Shown one piece after another: positions 37,501 through 50,451 of a stretch of DNA of 64,000 nucleotides (its first letter is position 1; each line of letters opens with the position of its first letter). Origin of the DNA: Rhyacichthys aspro (lineage: Eukaryota > Chordata > Actinopteri > Gobiiformes > Rhyacichthyidae). The translations under genes and the position numbers were made by a program. Below the pieces are notes generated by a model. It made no database searches and had not been told where the DNA came from. It was given only the letters and a program-made list of their open reading frames with translations. The stretch is taken from assembly GCA_036850595.1 (NCBI GenBank), contig CM072152.1, forward strand, positions 7,769,640 through 7,833,639, written 5' to 3'.

Positions 37501-40500
37501 TTTAATACTTTAATCTGTATACTTACTAAAAAACAAAATAGTGTAACTTTAAACAAGACTTGCCATAAAAAAGCTCTTCATTGTACACTTTCACAGCACA
37601 AAGTAATATTCTTGTCACATGTTTGTCTGTATACCCGCAGCTGTATGAAAACTTTGTGGAGGAGGTGGATGCTGTAGACAATGGTATTTCACAGTATGAA
37701 GGAGAGGCCCGGTACAGCGTCTCCACCACGCTGAGCTCACGTGTCGGCCACCTGAATCCACGCTGGAACAGCAAGAGCCAGGACACGGAGGTGTGTGAGA
37801 GCTACTCTTCACAGTGCATCACACGACTAACGTTTCAGACATGGATGAAGAGATTGTAAAGATTTTTTATTACACCTTACAAAACAACTTACCTGATGAT
37901 GATACGGCTATTTAGGATTTGTTTTGTACAATTGTAGAAGGTCACATGTGTTTCAACAATCTTTAGCAACATGTAATTCCAAGATACGAGCAACAAGTAA
38001 TAACCATTTCAAATAATCTGACTTTAAAGATCAACAGCGCAATTGTTGTAGGCTGTTTGATAATTAATACATTGCTACTTCACTGTCAGACCCCAGTAAT
38101 AGAGTCTCTCAATAACATAATTAGCCTTCATTTCTAGTGGAGATTTTCTTTCCAAAACAAAAGTCATTCTAGGTTAAATATATTGTGGTAAACAAGCACA
38201 ATGTGGTGCAATCAGTGTTAAGAGGCCATTTCTGAAAGTGGCTCAGTGTTATTTTTTTGCTCATTAGTACAGGAGAGGGATGCCTGGAGAGAAGCAGTAC
38301 CCGTTTTGTGCAGCATCTTATGAGATCGCTGTAACCTAGCTTTGCATATTGTGTATGTTGACCATGCCAGCAGTTTCAGATGTCTCTGTGGAGAAGATGG
38401 CCTATTTGTTTAAACCACATTTCGGCTCACATGATTAAGATTCATCCCCCACTTTCCTCCAATTTCTCTACACTTCACTCACACACAAACTCTGGGGTAA
38501 AGATTGCAAAGTGAGAAGGATTTGTATTGGAAAATGGTTGGCTGGCCGCTCGATGATGGACTGACCTGGGGAACCCTCAAAACTGGCTGTAATAATTGAA
38601 AAGCCTCATGGATTTTATCTTCTCCATCAGGCTGTTTAAACTGTAGCGGAAAAATTACACGTCTAACTTTCTTTGGCAAACCCATATCTAAGATGTTTAT
38701 GTGCTACTTTACTCAGGAGGGTTTCAGGAAGGCTCTGGTGATGGTGGGAGAGGAGTTCCTGGACCGCTTGGATTTTTACAAGTCCTCCTGGTTGCCTGCT
38801 CGTGCAGTTGTGGAGGAGGCTGTTATGGGGAGACACAAGGTACAAGACTCTTGCGTAAAAACTATATAACTGACTTTCATCATCATAGACATAATATACT
38901 AGTGGCCACTCGTGTTTAGCATGATAATTACTAAAGAACAATGATGTGTGGTAATGTTATTATAGAGCATGAAAGGATGTTCATTATTCCCTGGCATTTC
39001 CATTTTCACACGCCAGCTCTGATAAAGCTGATTGTGTTTCACTTGTCTGTTCTAATTTATCATGACCAACCATTTCCTCTTTCACTTTTTGTTTACAGGT
39101 GGACCCCAGTGGGGAAGTGATTATGTTCTCTCAGGGCGGGTGTCCCTGGAAGGAGCATTTATTTGCACTGGAGAAGGAGTTACAGGTAGAGATGCCAATC
39201 AAATTTCTCCTGTACCCGGATCAAAATGGACAGTGGAGGATCCAATGTGTTCCCGCCGGTCTCAACACCTTCCAGAACAGGTGATCAAAACTGTCTTAAC
39301 CCATTGGGTACAGCTGTGAGCTGCTTACACTGTTTTACACCCTTTTAACTGATGTGATATTAATTCAAATACAACAAAAAAATGATGACAGTCTCAGTAT
39401 CACAGTGTGGATTTCTAGTGATAAATGACAGTGGATGAATTAACTCTCTTGCCTATTGAACCATTTGACTGCTTTTCACACATGACATCCACTGGGAGAT
39501 GAGCTGTGACACCTTTTTGTTTGGTGAGGTTTCTGTAACCTGTTTCCTCTCACTGCTTCCAAGAGAATCACCTGAGCATGTTGGCCATGGCAGTTGTTAA
39601 AATACAATCATTACAACTGCTATAAAACTAATAATATTTTAAAACTTTTATGTGCCTCTGGTGAGATTTATTAGTCATTCTGCGAGTACTTTACTTTGCC
39701 GAAGTCCATTTGGATTAACCCGAGATTTCCATGAGGTTTTAGTTGCTGTCATGCTTCCATGTAGCTATGAGCAGCTTTTGAATGAATCTTCTGCTTAATT
39801 TTAATCCAAAATCACCATGTTTTACGAAAAAAAGTAATTACAACTGGTTGTCCCTGATAGAACATTCAATGTCCTTAAGTATTTGGACTTGCTGTGAAGC
39901 ATTTCCGCAGTTTTATAATTACGCTGACACCCTCAAGCTCGCACTGCATTAAACTGTAGTGTTGTCGTGACATTTCAGATGTAATGAGCGATGATGAGAC
40001 AAGAGCCTTTTGTGTTAATTTGTTAGATGATTAACACTTATCAGGTCTGTGTTTGTTACCTCTAGAGGGAAACTGTTCACCCGTGGAGCACCTTGTGTTC
40101 AGGCTGACAAAATGGCTTCATAACAGCATCAGCTTTCCCACTGGAGTGCTGTAGTTGTGTTGTTTGGCCCCTAAATCCCAGCCTGACCCTAAAAGAGTAT
40201 CTGAGAATCTTACAGCATCTTGTGTTGGCTTGTCTTTCTTAGCAGAGAATAGGGTGCTCTTTAGCCGATTTTGTCCTTTATGCGAGTAATGGCAGTGAGT
40301 TTATTTTATCCACAAAATTACATATCTCTGAGGTGAAGCTATCTGATTGTGAATTGAGCTTTTCTGTATTCCAATATTGCCCAAGTCCACTGAGTGCAGC
40401 TCCTAGCCAATGATTGCTGATTGCCAGGCTCAATGCTGAAGTGAATAAGCGTCATTAGTCTGGCCAACTAATGCAGTCTCACACTCGACTTGTGTGTATA

Positions 40501-43500
40501 GTGTGGTATTGATGTCCTTAGGAATGCGTCAGGGTTAATTGCGTGATTCAGACGTTCGTACATCTTTATAAAACAGTACGATTTATTTACAACATGAACC
40601 TTTGTTCTTCATCCGGCCCTTCTGCTACATCTTGCTCTTCAATTTCCACTGGAACGACACCACTTGTGACATGTTAAAATGACACCATTCAGACGTGGAG
40701 ATAAAATCGGGACAGAACAGATCTCATGTGATTAGCCTGAATGCAGTTTGAGGACACATTTGGAGGTGGCCTGGCTCACATAAATGTATTAGGATCTCTG
40801 TAGAGGTTAAAAAAAAAGATTTATAGTAAATAATAATGCAACAGGAAGTAAAACGCTTGCTGTTCATTGTAATTGTGCCAGTGGGTCGAACTCAGCAAAA
40901 TTAGCAAAATTGAGAACAAATCCAATACCAGTTGTCAATACATTGCACTGAGATGTCCAGATAGAAGACTGATTGAAATGCAAGGTCTGAAGTGGGCAAA
41001 CAATGCATTACATTAAGGCACAAGTTCAATCTTTTGTCATTTAGGGGCATTTTTTCTGCTTAGTTTCACACATATCAAGCTATATTACAGAATCGCTTAT
41101 TTTATTATTTCAGGCCGTGTTAATTGCATCGCAAGATAGTTATTCCCAACTAAATTTATTTTATCCTAAGCATGAACTATATAGGACATTTTCATTATAC
41201 TGAAAAACTCAAACAATTATTGGAGGCAGCTTCATCAACAGGTGTTTGGGGATAATTTCTGTCGTGCTGTTTCAAAGGATAGTGTATGTGCAATTCAAAA
41301 ATGGCACCTAACAACACAACAACACATCTGTGATGAGATGCTTTGCTGTAAGCTTAGAAAAAGCCACCCTTCAAGTGCAGGGATTACGAGGCGCTGATCC
41401 GTGTGACCTCTATGTTCTTTAAATGTTACCTCTGACAGTATGAGACTTCTATGCTGGTTTTGACGCGGCTCATTATTGGTACACGGCTGCTCGAGAACAG
41501 CAGGAGGGCCCCTTCAGTACATTGAGCCCTAAGTGACGGCAAGATGGTGGAATAGCTTTTTGATTCGGTGCCCGATCTGGCTCGGTGGCTACTCCTTTGC
41601 CTTTCTATTTCCACCTCTCTTTCCATTAGCTTTTCCACTCCTTTCTGTCTTTCTCTCTTCTCTATACAGTATTTCTGTCTGAGCCCTATAATCACCTGCT
41701 CCTATTCCCCCACCTTCTTTTCCAATCTGTCTTGCGCTCTTGCCATTAATCCTATTTCTCCCTCCTACGCCCCTCCCCTGTCCACTTTCTCCTATCTCGT
41801 TGTCTCACCTTTCACACCTTCCACACCCCTCCCTCCCTTTCCTCCCTCCCATCCCTCTGTTAGACATTTTCCACTCGGCTGCCGAATCTCATCAGGCGGC
41901 TGCTCTTTCAACTAAAAAGACAGGCACCTGTTTTGGTCGTGGAGCACTTCAAAGATTTAATTTAATGCAAACATAGCAGTTGGTTTGGAGCTACATGGGA
42001 ACAATGGCTTAGATATAAAAAGAAATCTAGCTCCAGATGGCTCTTTCTCTGGGTGGCCTGTTTCCTCCCAGCAGGCATGGGTCGACTTTGCGAAAGGGGT
42101 GTTGTTATCACCTGTGTCCCTGCTACTGCACCTGCGGGGGAAAGGGTCTATTTTTATCAGCATCACATTGCTAAGGAAATGTGAGCCGCGAGAAGAAAGA
42201 GGGGAACAGTCCTTCCTTGGAGATGTGCTATATAGGATACGACGTTTGACAGCAATTGACTGAAGTGAAAAAGATATATTCCCAGGGTAAAGGCACATGG
42301 TTTGGTTATAGTCTGAAAAAAACACATTTGTTTAAAAGTGCAGACAACTGAAAAGAAACGAAACAGAAATAAAATGTAATAAGCATCTTTCCTTCCATCT
42401 GTGTATAGTTATCAAGTTTTTTTTCTTATCTAAGTTGATTTTACATGGGAATGCTTTGAAGTAATGCTAAGATTCTATGCATTATTTTCCATTTTAACAA
42501 AATCAGGGACTCATCATAATAAGTAATTTGCTTTCTCATAATTTTACTTAATTTTTTGATCAAATTAAATGCATTACTGTTTCATACATGGCATGATCTC
42601 TCAACGCTTTTATGTTCATGCTCATATTCTATTTATTACTCGATATACTTTTTTTTGTCATTGTACAGAAATATAAAATATATAAGGTGCACTTCAGGAT
42701 ATGGACAAACCAGCACACATTCACATTAACCATACTGCCAGTGTTAATCCATTCATGACATCATTCAATTTTCTCTGTAAAAATATTTGTTCCACAATAA
42801 CAAATATTTCATCATATCAGTTTATTCATGTATTTCTTGACCATACACAACTAGAACTCCATAGAACTTTTTTTTATAACCCACCAGCTGAGAATGCCAG
42901 ACATAGACACACGCTTTTCTTGCAGTATTTCACAGGGTGTAGCGCAGTCTCTGTGTTTATATTATTATTATGCAAAACTTAATCATATATAATTTAAAAA
43001 TGAGGAAGCTTTGTGGAATCTTACTCAGGATGATTATTTGAATTGCTGTATAAGGGCGAAAAAAAAAGATATGGGTCTGCTAGCTTCAGTCCCTTTTGAA
43101 ATTGACAAAAATAAATATCCTGTCTTAAGTAATAGCATATTTGAACCACAATTTAAACTAGTGAACTATAGTGTAAGACAAAACAACAAAACAAAATACT
43201 TGTTTGATTTTGACTTAGACACAAGAACCATATGTTGAATAATAAAATGTAAAATGAGCATGTTCATAAAAACAGAAGATGATTCAAGCGGGGTCTACAC
43301 AATACTACTTCCTGAGCATATGTGAAAGCATGTCTCCCATTCCTATGTATTCCAAGGTAACATTTTCACCCTCATCAGGACCTAATAGCCAGGATCTGTC
43401 TCATTATGGTATTGTAAAGGTCTATGGGTACTGCTCCCATGAGAAAATAATTTGCTAATTGTGATCTTATTTTTAGATCGGTCATCCTGAGATTCAGAGC

Positions 43501-45613
43501 TTCCTGCACTGTCATAACAACAACCCCCTCCTACTCCTACACTCATTACCAGCCCTCTTGACCTTTCTTGGAGCTTGTTTTCCAGCCATACTGTGGAGCT
43601 ATCGATTGGTTGATTCATTTAACAGGGATTATGGGTTGCCATGCGTTCCTCCCCGTGCTGCCTTATGACAGACTAATAGCAATAGCGATGTGTAGGGTCA
43701 AGATAATATCACCTATAGCAGAGACAAAGAGAAATTACGTGTTTGTGTGCAGGGGTGTTTATCATTCCAAAGTACTTAATGTGACTGTTGCAAGTCACTC
43801 TCTTAAGATCAGACATTTTAAAATTATATTTAAATCAATAGAAAACGTGTTTGACAATGACAGTCGTGACACTTTATTTCTGACAAGTGTCACTGTATAA
43901 GATGCATTATTCATTAGGTGTAAGACAGTACTTTTCAGATGCGAAGCTTTTGTATTTGTCTTATTGTCGCCAATTTAAAGGGAATTTATGAGCTGAAAGA
44001 AAAGTTAGAGGTGAGATGAATAAAGAACAACACGCCTAAATATATCTCTAAAAGAATATCAATGTGAGATAATGAATATCGTGACCCTATCTTGGTATAA
44101 ATGGCACCACTCACAAGAGAAGTATGAAGAGCTACAGACAGATGTACACTTTGCCGTTGCTTTTAAATGAGCTATTCTGCATTTTCATGAATTTCAGCCT
44201 CCCTACAACCATCCTCAGATACTCTCGGGGTCACCTCATAAAGCCAATCTTGTCTGTACTTTGTAAGATTGCCTGTTGACTCCTGTGCCTCTGTAAGGTT
44301 CAAAAATGACTCTGCCAGTGTGTGATTTTTCCACATTACTGGAGAAGAATAGAGCTGATTTTTATTGGCCTATTTACAGAGGCTGAACTGCCGCAGTGGG
44401 TTATGGCTCGTCATGAAATCTCAAAAGACCAGAGAAAATCCAAAATCTCTGCAGCCTATGCTCATATAAGGAAGTCAGTCATTTGTACAATGTAGTCCAG
44501 TGTTTTCCAAACAGTGGTCAGTGGCTTTTTATGTAGGACACCACATCATTTAAGGAGCATATTTAGACTTCCAATGTGCTTTTGAGATTACATTAGATGC
44601 TTTTCAAAAATATAACATTTGATTGTTGTGGTTGTCCTCAGTTTACAAAATGCAGCAGGGATCTTACTCTAGTTTTTCAAAATATTCAAAGCAAACAAAG
44701 CAACAAAATACAGCAAAACCACAGCATCTTTTGTAAATTAAATAGAGCCAAACAATATATTGTGAATTTATTATCCATGTGACAGGCATAAACTTTTTGC
44801 CTTTTCAAAATAATTGTCCAAACCAAGCTTTGAAAAGGTTCAAGAAGTCCTTGTATAGACCTGGAGCTGCCCTGGTTGGATCTAGTTTGGTCCTGGTTTT
44901 AGTTGTGATTTATCTTTGTTTAGTTTTGATTTAGACCAGTGGAAAGTACTCTCAGTTTAATTCAGTTCAGCTTTATTTATATGGCCCACTATCACAATAA
45001 CAATTGCCTCAACGGGCTTTACAAGGACAATTAGGAAATCTCTTTAAGGTAAAGAGCGGAAGTCCTGGGGCGCCTCGGTGGTTCACCTGGTAGAGCGCGT
45101 ACCTTACACTCGGGAGACCTATCAAATAAAGGCCAAAACTAAAAAGAGTCCTAGAAGTGATGTTAGTGCTCCCACATATTCCTCAAGAACTCAGTATCAT
45201 TGAATCTATCTGGGATCAGGGTGGTCACACTATTTGATTTACATATTTGTTGTGTTCACTCATTTTGCATTTTACAAATGAATAAAAAGCAACAATTATT
45301 TCTTTGAAAGCATTCTTACTCTTCCACAACCTTCCCAAAAATTTTTTTTTCTCATACTGTATGTGCCAATGACCTCAGCTGAATACACATAGCCAACTTG
45401 CCCTTCTGTTTTTCCCCTCCCAGACTGTCCCTGCTCGAGGAGTGGCGCGGAGTTCGTGATGAGGCCCTGTCAGAGCTCAGCGGGATCAAAGGATGTATCT
45501 TTGTCCATGCTAGCGGTTTTATTGGCGGCAACAAGACCCAGGAAGGAGCCTTGGAGATGGCCCGGAGGACATTGCAGGCCGCTGCCCAGTCTGCTGCGAA
45601 CGGAAAAAGCTGA
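31559..45613 (+). CDS. myg1: MYG1 exonuclease (UPF0160/DHH family)
   Basis: MYG1 is a 3'-5' RNA exonuclease of nucleolus and mitochondria that links ribosomal and mitochondrial RNA processing. Coding exons: 31559-31819, 32702-32814, 35753-35912, 37641-37790, 38717-38839, 39099-39280 and 45424-45613. They total 1,179 nt, 392 residues (human 376). Residues 1 to about 45 are basic and Ser/Leu-rich with no acidic residue, a good mitochondrial targeting segment. In-frame ATGs at Met44 and Met57 could give a shorter nuclear form. Diagnostic motifs are IGTHNGTFHCDE (62-73), VVDVGGEFD (106-114), DHHQ (121-124), VDAVDNG (187-193), GCPWKEH in exon 6, and HASGFIGG in exon 7. The exon 4 donor (GAG|GTGTGTGAG) is weak but in frame. 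The last intron is 6.1 kb. Confidence 0.96.
32041..32055 (+). promoter_or_regulatory. CTCF-like motif in myg1 intron 1
   Basis: TGGCAGGGGGCGCTA matches the CTCF core (AGGGGGCGC). It is about 220 bp past the end of myg1 coding exon 1. Confidence 0.3.
32815..35752 (+). other. myg1: myg1 intron 2
   Basis: A 2.9-kb intron. It holds a GC-richer block at 33290-33560 that looks unlike its AT-rich surroundings, a 12-nt G run at 35277-35288 and a LINE tail at 35369-35530. No extra exon is supported. Confidence 0.7.
35369..35530 (+). repeat. LINE 3' end remnant with TTGAAT tail
   Basis: The stretch CTGCAGGACAGAACGCCACA, then CTTCTTCCCGACTGCCATAAGA and a GTACAATCTGAAT segment, resembles the C-terminal reverse-transcriptase end and 3' UTR of CR1/Rex-type fish LINEs. 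It closes with AATAAAGTTGAATTGGATTT and TTGAAT units, typical of such tails. Confidence 0.55.
39281..45423 (+). other. myg1: myg1 intron 6 (6.1 kb)
   Basis: The largest intron of the gene. It includes a strongly pyrimidine-biased stretch at about 41570-41870 and a composite repeat at 44956-45135. Open frames here are short and not coding-like. Confidence 0.7.
44956..45135 (+). repeat. Composite teleost repeat: GCTTTATTTATA element plus tRNA-like SINE head
   Basis: The first part (AATTCAGTTCAGCTTTATTT, then ATATGGCCCACTATCACAAT and CAACGGGCTTTACAAGG) matches a very common fish repeat. It is followed at 45068-45120 by a tRNA-like segment, GCGCCTCGGTGGTTCACCTG, then GTAGAGCGCG. No B box follows, so the SINE head is truncated. 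Confidence 0.6.
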
Positions 45614-45905
45614 CGGGTCAGAGAGGACAGCCAACAGCACAGCATTTTGTATTTGGGGTCAGTCTTTAGTCATGACAGCTATAGGATTAAAATGTTTGTT
45701 TGCTAGCTTGAAGCTTGTATGTCCTAGCCAGGGCTAATGTTGTTTTGTTGTGTTGTGCCAAGGTAATGACAGAATGGAAATGGCAGCCAAAATAAATTGG
45801 ACCAGTGCCCTTAATACCCATCATAACCATGAACTTTGAATCATAATATCTTTCTCATTGCTCTTATTGTGTATTCTCATAGCTTTCTCTTTACAATAAA
45901 TATAT
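45614..45905 (+). other. myg1: myg1 3' UTR with two poly(A) signals
   Basis: AATAAA occurs at 45791-45796 and 45895-45900 after the TGA at 45611-45613, predicting a 3' UTR of about 0.2-0.3 kb. Confidence 0.6.
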
Positions 45906-45919
45906 TTGGATACTGTTCT

Positions 45920-48900
45920 GATTCCTACAAATTAATCTTTTTCACAGTTTTTACTGCCCTTTTAATGTCATATGTAATTCATTAATTGAGTAGCCAACTT
46001 CAAAGGCTATGAATACTGGGGCCTTACCTTTTAAGATCTGATTTATAGACACCTGGACAGCGGTTCAACCTTTCATTTCCCGCCCGCTGACATTAACTGT
46101 AGCTCTATAAAGAGATACAGAGGCTACATGGCCTCCTCCAAGATCAAAGCATCGATAATGAGTCCTGATTAATTCAGAGAAATGAAATTTTTAAAAGCCA
46201 CAAAAGAGGTACTCCGTATGGCGGGCAGTGTTGTGACAAGGTTAGTGACAGGTATGGACAATTTATTCATAATAAAGTTTGGAGATGTGCCTGGAATTTT
46301 CTCATCAATTCTCCAGACTTCACAGACCTGCACTCCCGCCTCATATTGCAATGTAATTTCTTTGCAGTGCAACATTTCATTTTAAATCTGTCATTGTGCT
46401 AATATAAAAGTGGGAAAATATTCCTGTTACTATACATATACATAATGGTATGCCTTTTCACAAAGTTGTACACCATAATAACAAAATTCTTTTCTATTGT
46501 AACATTTTTTTGCTGATTTGACCCTTTTGTAATCTTGATCACTTCAACATTTTGCTTTGATTTAAAAGGTTTATATGATATGTGGTATGTAAAAAGACAC
46601 CAAATTCTAGCACTTAATCTATATTTAGTTTTCAGTTTCAATTTTCTTTTGGCTGACCATGCAGTAACTATTAATAATCGTGTGCCATTTTCTTCCTCTT
46701 GCATCTACTTTACTACACCTCCATTGTCTCATAGTACACTCACGACAAACATCCAGATTTCAGTGACATTACTCAAGCTCCTGTATTCTTCTGGACCTGG
46801 GCCAAAGTTTCAATCTAATCTCTACCCATTTTGTCAGCCCTCTGCACTCACATGGGTCATATTGTAATGGCTGCCAACTAATGACGGGTTGTTTTGGAAG
46901 ATGTGGAAGATTTGAAAGGCTTACCTCTCTAAAGCGGACAGCAAAGGTGTATTGTCCATTAAAGTGGTGTCATTACAGAACTATAAAATTGAAAAGAAGG
47001 AAATGGTCCTGTTGGCTTATCGATTGCTTTTCCAATCATGGCTTTCCTTTTACGAGCAAAATTTCATACTTCACAATCAATCCTTCACTGCATTTAGTTA
47101 TAGAGCGCTTCTAGTATCCTATTTTCTGTTTTGTGTTGTATTTTTTTCCATCTACAGAGCCAGCAAAATAGAGAAGGATAAGCAATTCCCTGCCAACTAA
47201 ATTACCTACAAAGCAACATTTTTTAATACTTCTGTTTTGTCAGCATGGATTATTTTCCGACTGCGCTGTGCTTTTCTAACGACTGCATCTGACTGAACCT
47301 TCGCAGCTCCTCTGTCGTAAGCAGTTTTACACGACTCCAGCCCCAGCAAGTCCCAGCTGGCCACACAGTGGAAAAAAAAGGCTACTGAGAGCTTGAGCGG
47401 AACACCTGGCCCCAGCCTGACCTGTTGTTAGTGGATTCAATCCCAGGAGAATGACAGGCTAGTTACAAGAAATGCTCCACTGCTTTTTTATCTCTGTTTC
47501 TCTCACTCCATCAGCCTGAGCAGACACTCACAGCGTTATGTATGCGCTTCTCGTTCTTTCTTGTCTTTTCTTTATCCAGGACATGGTCAGATAATGGGCA
47601 TGTCATAAGCAAACAAGCAGTGTGTCTTTGAGGACTGGCTGACAGGTCTTTTCCTCTACCTCCGGCTGTTGACAAAGTGGTGTGAGGGTCATTCACCTTA
47701 GATGAATTTAACCAAACAAATTGCATTGCTCATTCTATTTGTTCTCAGCCAGAGTCTAGGTAAATATAGAGTCTACTGTCTGCCACCATTTGGATTCTTA
47801 CTATGCAACGCTTTGTCTTGTGTTTTGTATGGCAAAAAAAACAACTCAGCAACCAAGGAGACAATCAACTAGGCTAAGGACAAATCGTTCACAAATTCCA
47901 GCTGTAAAAAAGTGTTGAAATGCATTATGCCAGCAGACAGCATTACTCCGAACTGGAAATGTCATCGTTTTTTTGGAGGTTGACAGGAGCAGATCAGGCA
48001 GCGGCGCTGAGGAAAGGAAAGGAGAGCAGGGATGTGAAGTGCCAGCGTGTCTGTCAGACCCATAGCTTTCTTCCCCAGGGCTCCTCTGTACATCTCGTGG
48101 CTGAGCACTCATCTGAAGCACACCCCTATGTGAATAACATTGAACATGCGTTGTGTATTCAGGCTGTTTGGGTCATTGTTGGTTTGGTCACGTTATTTAT
48201 ATGGAAATGTGTGACCCTGGAAAGTGTCGGAGTGTTCGACTTCTGCAGTGTCTATAGATCTATAGATCTAGGTTATTGCTATTCATATTGAATTTGGCTC
48301 CACTGTGTTGCCTGTTTTGTCCTCTATATAATCACACTCACCTTTATATTGGATGCTATTTTTTTAACTGAACATATACAATGCACAGTACTCGAGGCAA
48401 GGTGATTTCAGGTTTTTACATGCACAAAAACCTTCACCTTTACTATATTGAGTTCAAGTGGATTTGTTTTCAAGGTCCAGGAAAAAAAACCTTGTCTAAC
48501 TTAAGCCAGTGTGGGATCTTTTTATTAAAAGGAAAAACAATTCAATAGAAGATTAGTGGGTATATGGAGCTATATGAACCTTTTTCATACATACTGTCTT
48601 ATACAATGTCTTATGGGAAAAGAGTGATTGGATGAATGTTATGACTGATGAATGTGTCACTTAAAGAACACCATATTCAAACCGGAAAAATATAATTTCC
48701 ATAATTTAAAGGAAATTATGCAACACTTTCAATGACAACAACAACAAAAATTCTCTATTATTCTAATCAAGAATGCTAATTTTCCCACCACCCAATTTTA
48801 TTTTATTTTTTTCTCTATTAAGTCTATGGCAACAAGGAAAAATGTGATTGTGTCATAGGGGAGACTGGGGCATGTTTTCACACTCTTTAAATTCTTGTAT

Positions 48901-50100
48901 ATATCTTGAGATCAGTATACCATAGTGTTGAAAACTCTAAAATACTGGAAATAACCAAGTCTCGGCTATTTATTATCTGTTCCTTTAATTTTTTCTATCT
49001 TGTTTCTGGACAATATTGAAATAAATATTGGCATATTTCTGTTTGTTGTAAGACTGAACCCTGTCGCCTGTATGTCTGTCTATTTATTCTGTAGAAGTGC
49101 AGCCACAGACTAAACCACTGCCAGTGTTCCCAGATTGGGTTTTCATTTGTGACAACTTACCCTTAGATTGCTGTGACAAGTTGCCCCCCATTTTCATGTG
49201 CACTAAATGTGAGATAAATCTTACATTATATTAAAGTTATAAAATGTGACATGAAACTTAAAATTTCTACCACTTTTGATCCTGAAAAATGGTTATTGGT
49301 GCTATCTCTGTTAAACTGAGAGTGTATTTGTCCCTATTAGAACATAACATCACACCACAAAGAGGCACACTACTGCTATTCCAGTTTTAAGCATAACCCT
49401 TCTAGCTTTACCCAGCGTGACAACATGCCAGTCTCCCTTATATTTCTAAATGCTTATGATACTAAAAAGTTTTAATTGTCTCCCCTTATATTACAAAAGT
49501 GAAACTGTAATGAAGATACATTTATAGAAATCATTTAAAAAAATTAAATAACAGTATTTAAAGAGACGGTACCTGATTTTTTTTTTTTCTCAGTTGGGAA
49601 AATGGTGTAAACCCCAAATAGTATATTGTAAAAGCAATAATTTGTGAAAAAACAGGCTTTATGGTGTCATCTACTGTTACTGTGGAAATGGAAAACCTTG
49701 GCCAATCACATGCTAGCAAAGTCAAACGCTTGAAAAAAGGAGCGCTCCCATTGGTCAATCCCAGCTTGTTCAACAGGAAGTTTAATAGCTGCTGATAAAG
49801 TGTATTTTCAGCACTAAATATATCTTTTAACACAGAGGAACATCTCAAAAAGGAAAACACGCTAAGCTTAAAACTTCAGTTCAGTAAAAGTGGATTTTTT
49901 TTTAAATAAGAGACAATAGGTGTCACAGCAGTCCTAGAGATCTACAGCTTCAGAATTCAAAATGATAAAATAAACGTGGTGCCTTAGCATGCTTTTTCTC
50001 CAGATGTGTCATTATTAATGTCATATTTATACACCGTGTTTATTAATTATTACCTGCCCAGAGCTAAACCAGGAGAAGATGATCGTAAAGATTGAATTAC
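45920..50100. other. Intergenic region between myg1 and the LRRC3-family gene
   Basis: About 4.2 kb without a supported gene. Open frames up to 123 codons (for example 47920-48291) lack recognisable domains. A short tandem TCTATAGA/GATCTA motif occurs near 48250-48270. Nothing else is noted. Confidence 0.6.
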
Positions 50101-50159
50101 ACCTGTAGGTAATGAAGTTATTGTCTCATACACCTTCTCACAAATGTGAAATTGATGGC

Positions 50160-50451
50160 TTCGGAGAGCGGACAAGACTGATGAAGTATTCACGAGCTGG
50201 ATGAACGTAACGCACCGAGAGACAGAGAGAGAGAGAGAGGAGCTGTGCGTAATGGGCGGGGGGACTAACTCCTCCGGTACAACAGTCACTGATGAATCCA
50301 TCCGCGGGCTACAAACCGCGGACGCACCACTGGTACACCTCCTCCAGCGGCTCAGCCTTCGGCGCACAAGTGAATTTTTTTCCGGGGAGTCTGAAATCAT
50401 CATTAAACTTCACAAGAAACCTTTGGAATCAACTTCTGTTTGCAATTACAG
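50160..50451 (+). other. Candidate untranslated first exon of the LRRC3-family gene
   Basis: A comparatively GC-rich segment ends in a strong donor, TTACAG|GTGAGT, at 50451/50452. The next good acceptor is CTCTACTTTTCAG at 52751, giving a 2.3-kb 5'-UTR intron. An ATG at 50201 opens a frame that would meet TGA shortly after the splice, so it is an upstream ORF. It includes a purine (GA) tract at 50215-50241. The left edge is arbitrary. Confidence 0.45.
50215..50241 (+). repeat. GA-rich simple repeat
   Basis: A nearly pure (GA)n purine tract inside the presumed 5' untranslated exon. Confidence 0.8.

Noticed and set aside
45068..45120. Possible tRNA gene
   Set aside because: Has an A-box-like segment but no B box, acceptor stem pairing or terminator; better explained as a SINE head.
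47920..48291. 123-codon plus-strand frame in the myg1-LRRC3 intergenic region
   Set aside because: No domain, no conserved-looking splice sites, AT-rich composition; likely chance.
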